Origin: Cupriavidus plantarum | GTDB taxonomy: Bacteria; Pseudomonadota; Gammaproteobacteria; Burkholderiales; Burkholderiaceae | Reading direction: 5' to 3' | DNA length: 64,000 nt | Assembly (NCBI RefSeq): GCF_905397285.1 | Contig: NZ_CAJPUX010000005.1 | Location: 248,001 to 312,000, forward strand | Shown: positions 36,980-45,935 of the stretch, piece by piece | Position numbering within the stretch: position 1 is the first letter of the stretch | Layout: each line of letters opens with the position of its first letter | Notes under the pieces: generated by a model | Databases searched by the model: none | What the model was told of the DNA's origin: nothing | Seen by the model: only the letters and a program-made list of their open reading frames with translations | Translations under genes and position numbers: made by a program

Positions 36980-38460
36980 AGCAGCCCGATCGCCGAAGCC
37001 TTGAGCGTCGCCGCCGCCCGCGTCGTGCAGCCTAGCTTGCGAAACACGCTCTCGACGTGCGTCGCCACGGTGCTCGGGCTCAGGTTCAGTTCGCGCGCGG
37101 CCTCCTTGTTGGTCGCGCCGCGCGAGATGGCGCGCAACACATCGGACTCGCGCGGCGACAGCAGGTGCCGGGTTTCCGTGCGTTCCGCGGCCGGCCGGGC
37201 GATACCGGCGCCGCCCGACACCAGCGCATCGACGGCCTCTCCGCACAACCGCCCCGCCCGCACGTCCTCGCGCAACTGCTGGGCCGCGGCATCGGCCGGC
37301 ATCGCCGCGCGCCATGGCCGCGGGGACCGCATCGCTACCCAGGCCACCGACGCCGCCAGCACGCGCGCCTCGGTCGACAGCGACTGATCGCGCGCGCCCC
37401 GGAAATAGCCCGAACCATCGATGCGCTCGTAGGCGAACGACGCCAGCGTGGCGGCCTCGCCGAGCGGGCCCGCCCACTGGCCGGCGCGCGACGTCCAGTA
37501 GGGCACGAGCCGCAGCGTCTCCCACGCGCTGGCGGGCAGATGGGTGGTCATGTTCCAGATCTGGATGGGTACCGAGGCGCGGCCGAGCCCGTGCAGCAAA
37601 CCCGCGTGATACACGCGTTCCTGCGCGGCCTTGTCCGACGACAGCCGTCCGAACGCCTGCGCTGCCGTCGCGGCCACCGCGCGGGAGAAACCCGTCATCC
37701 ATGGCAGCTTCAGGTCGATGACATCCGCGATCAGGTCGGCTGGCGTTGTCAGCGCCATCCGCGGCGTGCTCAGCGCCATGTCGAGCGTCGCGGGAGAACT
37801 GCCCTCGAGTTCGGCGAGCCAGTCGGCGGCGTGGCGCGCCGCGAGGGCCGCCAGCGATGCGGGATAGCGCTTGTCGCCACGCTCGCGAATTCTGGCGAGT
37901 GCCTGTTCCGTGCCGTAGGTGCGACCGAGGACCTCGATATCGCCCGCTATCGACACGACGGACACGGTGGCCGGCACCGCATCCCCCGCCAGCTGGGCGG
38001 GCTGCCCGCTGCCATCCCACGCTTCGAGGATATGGCGCAGCGTCGTTTCCGTCGCGGACGACAGGGCCAGCAAGCGGCCCACCTCCGCCGAGACCTCGCA
38101 ATGGATCTGCGCGAGCGGCCGCAGTACGACACCCATGTTGGCCACGTCCGCCACGGGCCGGATTGCTTCCGGCCGCCCCTCGAGCATCGCCACGCGCACG
38201 GCGATGTCGTCCCCGAACACGTCGGAGAAATCGCCCGCGTTGGCGGTGCAGCCGGACCAGCGCAGCAGCGCCGCCTCGCACACCGCCGCCTGCGCGGCGG
38301 CATCGAGCTCAGCCACGTGCGCCAGCCGGACGGCCAGCCACGCCGTGCGCAGCGAATGATTCGTCGGCTGACCCATGCTCAGGTCGCCGACGAACGCGAG
38401 CGCCTTCACGACATCGAAAACGCGAAGCGGATGGCGCCCGCGGTAAATCTTCTCTTTCAT
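36976..38460 (-). CDS. HD-GYP-like regulator with C-terminal LuxR HTH
   Basis: A 494-residue protein. The N-terminal about 400 residues resemble a duplicated HD/HD-GYP phosphodiesterase: EAWDGSGQPAQLAGDAVP and YERIDGSGYFRGARDQSLST recall the DGxGYP motif. The metal-binding His-Asp reads HAGLLHGLGR, so the catalytic Asp is missing and cyclic-di-GMP hydrolysis is unlikely. The C-terminus is a LuxR HTH (LLSPRESDVLRAISRGATNK...LSPSTVATHVESVFRKLG). This fusion suggests a ligand-sensing transcription factor built on an inactive HD-GYP fold. A short frame follows with a 4-bp overlap. Confidence 0.85.
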   Translation of the reverse strand: MKEKIYRGRHPLRVFDVVKALAFVGDLSMGQPTNHSLRTAWLAVRLAHVAELDAAAQAAVCEAALLRWSGCTANAGDFSDVFGDDIAVRVAMLEGRPEAIRPVADVANMGVVLRPLAQIHCEVSAEVGRLLALSSATETTLRHILEAWDGSGQPAQLAGDAVPATVSVVSIAGDIEVLGRTYGTEQALARIRERGDKRYPASLAALAARHAADWLAELEGSSPATLDMALSTPRMALTTPADLIADVIDLKLPWMTGFSRAVAATAAQAFGRLSSDKAAQERVYHAGLLHGLGRASVPIQIWNMTTHLPASAWETLRLVPYWTSRAGQWAGPLGEAATLASFAYERIDGSGYFRGARDQSLSTEARVLAASVAWVAMRSPRPWRAAMPADAAAQQLREDVRAGRLCGEAVDALVSGGAGIARPAAERTETRHLLSPRESDVLRAISRGATNKEAARELNLSPSTVATHVESVFRKLGCTTRAAATLKASAIGLL

Positions 38461-38557
38461 CGCGACTCAGGGAGGGACATCCCCGGAGGGCATCCGCATA
38501 CCTACTTGAATGAAACCATCGCGACTATACCGTGCCCCCCGCGACGGAGGGGATCGG

Positions 38558-39751
38558 TCATTCAACCGACCCCGCGGCTGCCTTCAGCCGGTCGGCAGCT
38601 TCGCGCACGAGGCTGCCGTGCTGGTCGAGGGTGGGCGCGGCAAAGGGGTCGGGCCCCGGCGTCCGACCGAACTTCACCGGGCGCGTGAAGCCGCGATACC
38701 GGCCGACCACCGGATGCTCGAACGTCGCGATCATGTCCTCCGCCATGACCTGCGGGAAGTCGAACATGTCTTCCACGCTGCGCGCCGCCGAACACGGGAC
38801 CTCCTCGCCGAAGATCGCTTCCCATTCCATGGCCGATCGTTCGCGCAACGCCGCATGCAGCGCGGGCACGATTTCGTCATGATGCTGCGCCCGCTTGCGC
38901 ACCGAGTCGTAACGATCGGTTTTCAGCAGATGGGAGAGCCCCGTCTTCTCGCACAACGCCTGCCAGAAGTGCGGTGTATTGGCGGAGATGTAGATATACC
39001 CTTCCCGCGTCGGATGGATGCCCGTGATCCCCCCCGACCGCATGTCGCGCCCGACGTCCCGCGGTTCCGAATCGGCCCAGATCATGCGCGCCGACTGCAT
39101 CGTCAATGCCGAACGCAACAGCGAGACGCCGACGTACTGGCCCTGCCCGCTCTTCTCGCGCTCGTAGAGCGCGGAGGCCACGGCGCCCGCCACCAGCGAG
39201 GCCGCGTAATAATCGACGATCGAGCCATACAGGATCTCGGGCGGCCCCTCCTTCTTCCCCTGCAGCGTGCACATGCCCGTCATCGTCTGCAGGACCTGAT
39301 CGTAGCCCGCCTTGTCCTTGAGCGGGCCCGTCTCGCCATAGCCGCTCACCGCGCAGTAGACCAGACGCGGATGGGTCTGACTCAGCTGTTCGTAGGCGAT
39401 GCCGAGCCGACCGGGCACGCTTGGGCGAAAGTTGTGCACGAGCACGTCCGCCTCGTTGGCGAGCACGCGCAGCCGCTCCAGGTCCCCGGGGTGCTTGAGG
39501 TCGAGCACCACACCGAACTTGCTGCGGTTGACGCCGAGGAACGCGCGGCTCTCCGTCTCCAGCGTCGAAGGATACTTGCGCAGGTTGTCCCCTGCGGGCG
39601 GCTCCACCTTGATGACCGTGGCGCCCTGATCGGCCAGCAGCGAGCATCCATAGGGGCCCGCGATATAAGCGCTCAGGTCCAGCACCCTGACGCCGCTCAG
39701 CGGGCCCGGACGTCCCTTGCGCGCCGCGCTGAAGACATGTTCGGTATTCAT
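38558..39751 (-). CDS. CaiB/BaiF family (class III) CoA-transferase
   Basis: A 397-residue enzyme that moves CoA between carboxylic acids. The opening PLSGVRVLDLSAYIAGPYGC, the segment HNFRPSVPGRLGI and the probable catalytic Asp151 (KAGYDQVLQTMTG) are standard. It is third in the minus-strand set CitE-like lyase, Bug, CoA-transferase, 38 bp after the Bug stop. It likely activates the imported dicarboxylate or hydroxyacid for cleavage by the lyase. Confidence 0.92.
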   Translation of the reverse strand: MNTEHVFSAARKGRPGPLSGVRVLDLSAYIAGPYGCSLLADQGATVIKVEPPAGDNLRKYPSTLETESRAFLGVNRSKFGVVLDLKHPGDLERLRVLANEADVLVHNFRPSVPGRLGIAYEQLSQTHPRLVYCAVSGYGETGPLKDKAGYDQVLQTMTGMCTLQGKKEGPPEILYGSIVDYYAASLVAGAVASALYEREKSGQGQYVGVSLLRSALTMQSARMIWADSEPRDVGRDMRSGGITGIHPTREGYIYISANTPHFWQALCEKTGLSHLLKTDRYDSVRKRAQHHDEIVPALHAALRERSAMEWEAIFGEEVPCSAARSVEDMFDFPQVMAEDMIATFEHPVVGRYRGFTRPVKFGRTPGPDPFAAPTLDQHGSLVREAADRLKAAAGSVE

Positions 39752-39789
39752 GCAATGCTCCTCGGTCGATGCTACCGTTTCGGCTATCG

Positions 39790-40794
39790 TCAGTCGGCAA
39801 CGATGTTCTGTTCCTTCGCCAGCGCCTTCCAGCGCGAGACGTCCGCCGCGATCGTCTCGGTGAACTGCTGCGGCGTGACCGGCTTTGCTTCCGCGCCCTC
39901 CTTGAGGATCGCGTTACGGATGGCGGGCTTCTCCAGCGCGCGATTCACCGCGGCATTGAGCTGCGCCACGATCGGCGCGGGCGTGCCGGCCGGCGCGAGG
40001 AAACCCCACCACAGTTCGAATTCATAGCCGGGGACCGCACTCGCCATCGGCGCGAGGTCCGGTGCGATGGGACTCGGCTTTGCGCTCGTAATGCCCACCG
40101 CGCGCACCTTGCCCGCGCGGACCATCGGCAGCAGCGACGGGCCGCTCGAGATCAGCAGCTGGGTCTGGTTGCCGATGAGGTCCGTGATGGCGGGACCCAT
40201 GCCCTTGTAGGGCACGTGCTGGATCTGCAGCTTGCCCGCCTTCGCCTTGAGCAGCTCGGTGCCGAACTCGTTGACGCTGCCCGGGCCAGACGATGCGTAG
40301 TTGTACTTGCCGGGATTCTTCCGGATCAGGTCGATGAGTTCCTGCGGCGTCCTGGGCGGCAATGCATTGCTGACCGCGACGATGAACGGCCCCTGCGCGA
40401 CCATCGCGACGGGCGCGAAACTCTTCACCGCGTCATACGTCAGTCTCGTCTGGACCGCGGCATTCGTCGTCATGCTCGACGAGACCGCCACGAGGGTATA
40501 GCCGTCCGGCGCCGCCTTCGCGACCATCGACGTGCCCGTGTTGCCACTGGCGCCGGGACGGTTGTCGATGATGACCGGCTGCTTCAGGTCCTCTCCGATC
40601 TCCTTCGCCACGATGCGCGCGAAGATATCGTTCGAACCGCCCGGCGGGTACGGCACGACGATCGTGATCGGCTTCGAGGGGTAGGCCTCCGCGGCATAGG
40701 CGGGCGCGGCCAGCGTCGCCGCGGCGAGGCAAGCGAAGGCCGCGATTCCATACGCTACGCAAGGCGGGCAAGACGAGTAAGACGGGCGAGTCAT
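39790..40794 (-). CDS. Bug-family solute-binding protein
   Basis: A 334-residue periplasmic binding protein. Signal peptide AAFACLAAATLAAPAYAAEA; motifs KPITIVVPYPPGGSNDIFAR, IIDNRPGASGNTGTSMVA and HVPYKGMGPAITDLIGNQTQ. GGAGA precedes the ATG at 40794. It sits between a CitE-like lyase and a CoA-transferase gene, so a C4-C6 di- or hydroxy-carboxylate is a reasonable ligand (inference). Confidence 0.93.
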   Translation of the reverse strand: MTRPSYSSCPPCVAYGIAAFACLAAATLAAPAYAAEAYPSKPITIVVPYPPGGSNDIFARIVAKEIGEDLKQPVIIDNRPGASGNTGTSMVAKAAPDGYTLVAVSSSMTTNAAVQTRLTYDAVKSFAPVAMVAQGPFIVAVSNALPPRTPQELIDLIRKNPGKYNYASSGPGSVNEFGTELLKAKAGKLQIQHVPYKGMGPAITDLIGNQTQLLISSGPSLLPMVRAGKVRAVGITSAKPSPIAPDLAPMASAVPGYEFELWWGFLAPAGTPAPIVAQLNAAVNRALEKPAIRNAILKEGAEAKPVTPQQFTETIAADVSRWKALAKEQNIVAD

Positions 40795-40857
40795 GGTGTT
40801 GTCTCCGGATTTTCTTGTCATGGGGTACAGCGCGATCAGCAAGAGATCGGGCTTGAA

Positions 40858-41736
40858 TCAGGCGGGAATCAAGCCCAGCCGCCTGCCCGTCTCGACGATC
40901 GCCTGCGCCCGCTGCACGAACGGCGGATCGATCATCTTGCCGTCCACGACATACGCGCCGATGCCATCGGTTTCCGCACGGGACGCGGCGTCGATCACGC
41001 GCAACGCATGCGCGAGCTCCTCGTCCGACGGACGATAGACGTCATTGGCCAGCGCGATCTGTGTCGGGTGGATGCAGCTCTTGCCGAGGAATCCGAGCTG
41101 GCGCGACATCTCCGCTTCCGCGCGAAACCCGTCGGCGTCACGGATATTCGCGAACACCGTGTCGTACGCGTAGACGTTGCCCTCCGCGGCCGCCATGCGC
41201 ACCGCGAACATGGCGTTGGCGATCGCCCCGGTGTTCCGGCGATGGATGCCCGCCGGCTCGAAGAGGTCGCCCAGACCTAGCTGGAGGCCGGCCACGCGCG
41301 GATGCGCGGTCGCCAGCTCGGCGGCGCGCCGCAGCGCCGCGGGCGTTTCGATATTGAGCAGCAGCCGGACCGGCGCATCGTTGCCCGTGAACCCATTGGC
41401 ACGCTCGGCAAGCGCGATCGCGTCGGCCACGCGGCGTACGTCTTCCACGGTCTCGGGCTTCGGCAGGTTGATGACGTCGAGGCCGGGCACGACCACCGCG
41501 GCGAGGTCGGCCTCGAAGTGCGGGGTGTCCGCGCCATTGACGCGGACGATCAGCGTCTTGCGCGAGGTCTGGGCCATATCGGACCGCAGCATCCCGGACA
41601 GCAGCTCCCGCGCTTCCGCCTTGCGGTCTTCGGCGACGGCGTCTTCGAGGTCGAAGGACAAACCATCGGCCTCGCTGGCGAAGGCCTTGGGAAAGAACTC
41701 CGGCCGCGAGCCGGGGACGAACAGCTTGCTCCTCAT
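40858..41736 (-). CDS. CitE-like / HpcH-HpaI aldolase family CoA-ester lyase
   Basis: A 292-residue TIM-barrel lyase. Family motifs: MRSKLFVPGSRPEFFPKAF, DGLSFDLEDAV (acidic metal-site residues), TLIVRVNGADTPHFEADL (catalytic Arg), RLLLNIETPAALRRAAEL (metal Glu) and CIHPTQIALANDVYRPS. Stand-alone CitE-like proteins cleave malyl-, citramalyl- or related CoA esters. First gene of the minus-strand operon with Bug and CoA-transferase; divergent from a LysR gene. Confidence 0.9.
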   Translation of the reverse strand: MRSKLFVPGSRPEFFPKAFASEADGLSFDLEDAVAEDRKAEARELLSGMLRSDMAQTSRKTLIVRVNGADTPHFEADLAAVVVPGLDVINLPKPETVEDVRRVADAIALAERANGFTGNDAPVRLLLNIETPAALRRAAELATAHPRVAGLQLGLGDLFEPAGIHRRNTGAIANAMFAVRMAAAEGNVYAYDTVFANIRDADGFRAEAEMSRQLGFLGKSCIHPTQIALANDVYRPSDEELAHALRVIDAASRAETDGIGAYVVDGKMIDPPFVQRAQAIVETGRRLGLIPA

Positions 41737-41828
41737 GGCAATGCTCCCTCTTTGTGGACTTGCTTCGAATGAGAGCGAGTTTGCCTAAAGCCATCCGCAA
41801 GATAAACTATACTTTTCTACCTTCACAC

Positions 41829-41843
41829 CATAGAAAATCTATG
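41829..41843. promoter_or_regulatory. 15-bp palindrome, likely LysR operator
   Basis: CATAGA-AAA-TCTATG is perfectly symmetric and contains the T-N11-A element expected for LysR proteins. It lies 27 bp before the LysR ATG and 93 bp before the divergent CitE-like start. Confidence 0.78.
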
Positions 41844-41869
41844 TAGCCCCGCTATATGGAACCCCCTTC

Positions 41870-42772
41870 ATGGAGACCAACTATCTGCGCGCTTTCGCGC
41901 TGGTCGTCGAAACCGGCACGCTCGCCGAGGCCGCCCGGCGCCTCAACGTCACACCCGCGGCCGTCTCGCAGCAAATCCAGGTACTGGAGCGGCAGCTCGG
42001 CACCACCCTGCTGGGCCGCGCGGGCCGCACCGTCGCGCCGACGGCGTCCGGCCGCCGGCTCGCGGAACGCTGCGTGGGCCTGCTCGGCCAGGTGGACGAG
42101 CTGCGTGCCTGGGTCAATCAGGCCGAGGAGCTGAAGGAGCTCCGCATCGGCACGATCAATACGGCGCTGCACAGCCTGCTGCCCGACGCCCTCGCACGCT
42201 TCACCCATGCGCATCCGGACGTGTCGGTCCATATCCGGTCGGCCACGTCGGCCGAATTGTTCGACGCGGTCAAGCAACTCGAGCTCGATGCGGCGGTCTG
42301 CCTGCATCCGCCCTTTGCCTTGCCCAAGACGTTCGCATGGGAGCTGTTGCGGCAGGAGCCGCTGGTGGTGCTCGCCCGTGCGCGTGACCGGCAAGCCGAT
42401 CCGCATGAACTGCTCCGGACGCGCCCGCTCATTCGCTACGACCGGAGTCTCGGCGGCGGCAGGCAGGCGGACGACTATCTGCGTACAAACGGCATCGTTC
42501 CCGCGGCCGAACGCTTCGAGTTGAGTTCGCTGCTCGCCATCGCGATGATGGTCGATCGCGGGCTCGGCGTGTCGCTGGTCCCCGATATCGCCTCGCCGCT
42601 CACGGCACGCCTGCAGGTCGCGAAGCTGGACTTGCCGGTGCCATCGGAGCCGCGGCGGTTCGGCGTGCTGTGGCGTCGCACGTCGCCATGCGCGAGCCTG
42701 ATTCAATCGTTCTTCGAACACGCGCGCGCGGCATGCGGCGCGCCGATTGTCGCTTCCATGACAACATACTGA
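41870..42772 (+). CDS. LysR family transcriptional regulator
   Basis: A 300-residue LysR protein (METNYLRAFALVVETGTLAE; NVTPAAVSQQIQVLERQLGT). The effector domain begins near ELKELRIGTINTALHSLLPD. Divergent from the CitE/Bug/CoA-transferase operon and its likely activator, through the palindrome at 41829-41843. Confidence 0.93.
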   Translation: METNYLRAFALVVETGTLAEAARRLNVTPAAVSQQIQVLERQLGTTLLGRAGRTVAPTASGRRLAERCVGLLGQVDELRAWVNQAEELKELRIGTINTALHSLLPDALARFTHAHPDVSVHIRSATSAELFDAVKQLELDAAVCLHPPFALPKTFAWELLRQEPLVVLARARDRQADPHELLRTRPLIRYDRSLGGGRQADDYLRTNGIVPAAERFELSSLLAIAMMVDRGLGVSLVPDIASPLTARLQVAKLDLPVPSEPRRFGVLWRRTSPCASLIQSFFEHARAACGAPIVASMTTY

Positions 42773-42850
42773 AGGCCTCCAGCACCCTACTGGAACGTGG
42801 CTCCCATTACTAGAATCCGTTGCACCCACTGACTGAACAGGATTCTGAAG

Positions 42851-43783
42851 ATGAGCCAGACGACCCACAATGTGCAGCCCGTCCTTGCCCCCATCGGCAA
42901 GGAGGGCTTCGGTGAACTCGTATCCTCCCGCTACGCCGTGCGCGTGGGCGATGTCGACGTCCTGCTGATCAGCGATGGCGTGTTGCCGCTGCCCACCTCG
43001 ACGATGTCCACCAACGTGAGCGAAGCGGATCGTAACGAATGGTTCGACAACCGCTTCCTGCAACGCGACATGTTCGACTGGGCGCTCAACATCGCGCTCA
43101 TTCGCAGCGGCGACAAGCTGATCCTCGTCGATTCCGGCGTGGGCGACGGCTTCGAGTACTTCACGCGTGCGGGGCAGTCCGTGATGCGGCTCGAAACCGC
43201 GGGCATCGATCTGCGCGCCATCACGGACATCGTGGTCACGCATATGCACATGGATCATGTCGGCGGCCTGAATAACGATGGCGTCAAGGCGAAGCTGCGT
43301 CCCGACGTGCGCATCCACGTCGCCGCGGCGGAAGTCGAGTTCTGGAAAAACCCCGACTTCAGCAAGACGGTCATGCCGGAAACGGTTCCGCCGGCGCTGC
43401 GCAAGGCCGCCGCGAAGTTCGTGGAGCTCTATGGGGAGCACATTGTCCCGTTCGACAAGACCGTGGAAGTCGCACCGGGCGTCTCCGCCCGCGTGACGGG
43501 CGGCCATACGCCGGGCCATTGCGTGGTGGATGTGGCCTCGAACGGCGAGAAGCTGACCTTCGCCGGCGATGCGATCTTCGAAGTGGGATTCGAGCATCCC
43601 GAATGGCAAAACGGGTTCGAGCACGACCCCGAAGGCGCGGTAGACGTGCGCATCCAGCTGTTCGAGGAAGCCGCGCGGACGGGTTCCATGCTGGCGGCCG
43701 CGCACGTTGCGTTCCCCTCGATCGGTCACGTCGCCAGGACCGACACGGGCTACCGGTTTGTTCCCGTGCAGTGGGATTACTGA
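42851..43783 (+). CDS. Metallo-beta-lactamase-fold hydrolase
   Basis: A 310-residue MBL-fold enzyme. The dinuclear zinc motif is HMHMDHVGG (His131, His133, Asp135, His136), with GGHTPGHCVVDVA and FAGDAIFEVGFEHPEW supplying further ligands. No signal peptide. It resembles lactonase/thioesterase-like members; the substrate is unknown. It follows the LysR gene by 78 bp and may share its regulation. Confidence 0.92.
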   Translation: MSQTTHNVQPVLAPIGKEGFGELVSSRYAVRVGDVDVLLISDGVLPLPTSTMSTNVSEADRNEWFDNRFLQRDMFDWALNIALIRSGDKLILVDSGVGDGFEYFTRAGQSVMRLETAGIDLRAITDIVVTHMHMDHVGGLNNDGVKAKLRPDVRIHVAAAEVEFWKNPDFSKTVMPETVPPALRKAAAKFVELYGEHIVPFDKTVEVAPGVSARVTGGHTPGHCVVDVASNGEKLTFAGDAIFEVGFEHPEWQNGFEHDPEGAVDVRIQLFEEAARTGSMLAAAHVAFPSIGHVARTDTGYRFVPVQWDY

Positions 43784-43817
43784 ACCGCGCCGTCCAGGCG
43801 GCAGGGCGGGTGTTCCG

Positions 43818-45473
43818 CTACAGCGCCATATCGGGGTCCGCCTTCGCGGGCGCTGGCACGGAACGCCTCGGGGGCCCGGACGGCCCCGGCTCCGCCGGCC
43901 TGCTGACGTCGATGGGGGGCGGCGGCGTCAGCTGCAGCACGCCGGCGGTGTACCGCCATTCTTCGGCGACCCGCGCCGGGCTGTCGTTGAGCCGGGTTCC
44001 ATAACTCGGCACGATCTGGCGCACCTTCTGTTGCCACGCCGGCGTGGCCAGGCGGTCCTTGAACACGCGCTCCAGCAGCGTGAGCATGATCGGCGCCGCC
44101 GTCGAGGCGCCCGGCGACGCGCCCAGCAACGCGGCAAGCGAGCCGTCCCGCGCGCTGACGATCTCGGTGCCGAGCTTGAGCACACCGCCCTTCTTCTCGT
44201 CGCGCTCGATGATCTGCACGCGCTGGCCCGCCTGCCACAGGCGCCAGTCCTCCTTGCGCGCCTCCGGGAAATACTCGCGCAGCGCATGGAAGCGATCGTC
44301 ATCGGACTGCATCAGCTGGCCGGCGAGGTATTGCACGAGCGGAAACTCGTCCACGCCGACATGCACCATCGGCATGACGTTGTGGAAGTTCGTGCTGGTC
44401 ATCAAGTCGAAGTACGAGCCTTGCTTGAGGAACTTCGTCGAGAACGTCGCGAACGGGCCGAACAGGATGACGCGCTTGCCATCGAGCACGCGCGTGTCCA
44501 GATGCGGGACCGACATCGGCGGCGAGCCCACCGACGCCTTGCCATAGGCCTTGGCAAGGTGACGTTCGACCACGCCCGGCTTGTCCGTGACAAGAAATGA
44601 TCCGCCGACGGGAAACGCGCCATACTTCCTGCCTTCCGGAATGCCCGACTTCTGCAGCAGGTGCAACGCCCCGCCGCCCGCGCCGATGAACACGAACCGG
44701 GCATCGACTTCGGTCTCTTCTCCGCCCCGCGTGGGCGCGTAGCTCACGCGCCAGGTGCCATCGTCGTTGCGGTCGATGTCCTTGACCTCGCTCGACAGCG
44801 AAAGCGTGAAGCCCGGCTGCGCGGTCAGGTGCGCCACGAACTGCCGCGTGATCTCGCCGAAATTGACATCGGTGCCGATGGGCGTCCACGTGGCCGCGAC
44901 CTTCTGGCCGGCATCGCGCCCCTCCATCATCAGCGGCACCCATTTCGCGATGGTAGCGGGATCCTCCGAATATTCCATCCCGCGAAATAGCGGACTCGCC
45001 TGCAGCGCGTCATAGCGCTTTTTCAGATAGCGAACATTGTCGTCACCCCAGACGAAGCTCATATGCGGCGTGGAATTGATAAACGATCGCGGATTCCTGA
45101 GCACGCCCTGCCTGACCTGCCAGGACCAGAACTGGCGAGAAATCTGGAAGGCTTCGTTGATCTCGATCGCCTTGGAAATATCGATCGTTCCGTCACTGCG
45201 CTCCGGCGTGTAATTCAGTTCCGCGAGCGCGGAATGGCCGGTGCCGGCATTGTTCCATCCATCGGAACTCTCCTTCGCCACGCCGTCGAGCCGTTCGATC
45301 ATCTGCATCGACCATCCCGGCTCGAGCTGGTTCAGCCAGATGCCAAGCGTGGCGCTCATGATGCCGCCTCCGATCAGCAGCACATCCACCCGTCTGGGTT
45401 GATCGGCCCGAGCCGTCGCGCCGGAGACCGCGATCACGACCGCGAGAAGGAATACTCTGATGTACTGACTCAC
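43818..45473 (-). CDS. mqo: Malate:quinone oxidoreductase with N-terminal signal-like sequence
   Basis: A 551-residue FAD enzyme oxidising malate to oxaloacetate with quinone as acceptor. The FAD motif is [20 protein letters not shown]; other Mqo blocks are [40 protein letters not shown] and GEAAGGG-like [20 protein letters not shown]. The GTG at 45473 is chosen, preceded by GGAG; an ATG 13 codons upstream is possible. Unusual for Mqo, the FAD domain is preceded by a signal-peptide-like segment ([20 protein letters not shown]), and the C-terminus has a proline-rich tail. Export to the periplasm or an N-terminal membrane anchor is therefore possible. Confidence 0.92.
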   Translation of the reverse strand: MSQYIRVFLLAVVIAVSGATARADQPRRVDVLLIGGGIMSATLGIWLNQLEPGWSMQMIERLDGVAKESSDGWNNAGTGHSALAELNYTPERSDGTIDISKAIEINEAFQISRQFWSWQVRQGVLRNPRSFINSTPHMSFVWGDDNVRYLKKRYDALQASPLFRGMEYSEDPATIAKWVPLMMEGRDAGQKVAATWTPIGTDVNFGEITRQFVAHLTAQPGFTLSLSSEVKDIDRNDDGTWRVSYAPTRGGEETEVDARFVFIGAGGGALHLLQKSGIPEGRKYGAFPVGGSFLVTDKPGVVERHLAKAYGKASVGSPPMSVPHLDTRVLDGKRVILFGPFATFSTKFLKQGSYFDLMTSTNFHNVMPMVHVGVDEFPLVQYLAGQLMQSDDDRFHALREYFPEARKEDWRLWQAGQRVQIIERDEKKGGVLKLGTEIVSARDGSLAALLGASPGASTAAPIMLTLLERVFKDRLATPAWQQKVRQIVPSYGTRLNDSPARVAEEWRYTAGVLQLTPPPPIDVSRPAEPGPSGPPRRSVPAPAKADPDMAL

Positions 45474-45630
45474 TTCGACGTTCTCCGTTGGCACGCCGTG
45501 ATAGCGACGCATCGCTCTAGTCTATGAGGCGGGCACGCCAAACCGTCGCGGATGGCCACGCGGACGGTGCTCCAAAATGCGACCAAATCGAACAGTTCAT
45601 GGATCGATTTTCCGACCCTAGAATGCGCAT

Positions 45631-45707
45631 CACCCGCTGCAAGACCGAGTGGGTTTCTTTTTGGTCCTAAATCGATTTGCCCGTCATGCGTGACGGGCAT
45701 TTTTTTT
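45631..45707 (+). ncRNA. Candidate small RNA upstream of Mn-catalase
   Basis: A TTCATG-N17-TAGAAT promoter-like element (45596-45624) is followed by about 77 nt ending in a strong terminator. The predicted RNA has a GACC/GGTC stem enclosing a U-rich loop, then the terminator hairpin with a U8 tail, the architecture of Hfq-dependent sRNAs. No plus-strand gene precedes the terminator, so it must end a short transcript of its own. The 5' end is a guess. Confidence 0.5.
45679..45707 (+). terminator. Rho-independent terminator in an intergenic region
   Basis: GCCCGTCA, a 4-nt loop, TGACGGGC, then A and eight T residues. Located 229 bp before the catalase ATG and oriented with it, so it is not at the end of any protein gene. 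Confidence 0.93.
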
Positions 45708-45935
45708 GAAACTTGCATCATGCGGGTCATGCAAATTCCGTCGTCCGCGATGCACGGGTTACACGATCCCGCTGGCTCCCGCCGCACGGTCACGCGCACG
45801 CAAGGTGCGGCCGCTTTGCGCCGAATGCCGCCACTATCCTGCGATTCCGGCGTACGAGCCGTCGCCGCGGGTCTTCCCGGCACACTCGTTGCAGATCGGG
45901 TCTCTGCGACACACCCCGCCATAAGGAGATCCGCC

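Larger units (their letters stand above)
45474..45935. other. Divergent intergenic region with a candidate small RNA
   Basis: About 460 bp between the mqo start (minus) and the Mn-catalase start (plus). It contains a promoter-like pair (45596-45624) and a strong plus-strand terminator (45679-45707) with no protein gene between them. The remaining 228 bp before the catalase has no good ribosome-binding site until AAGGAG at 45923. Confidence 0.65.
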
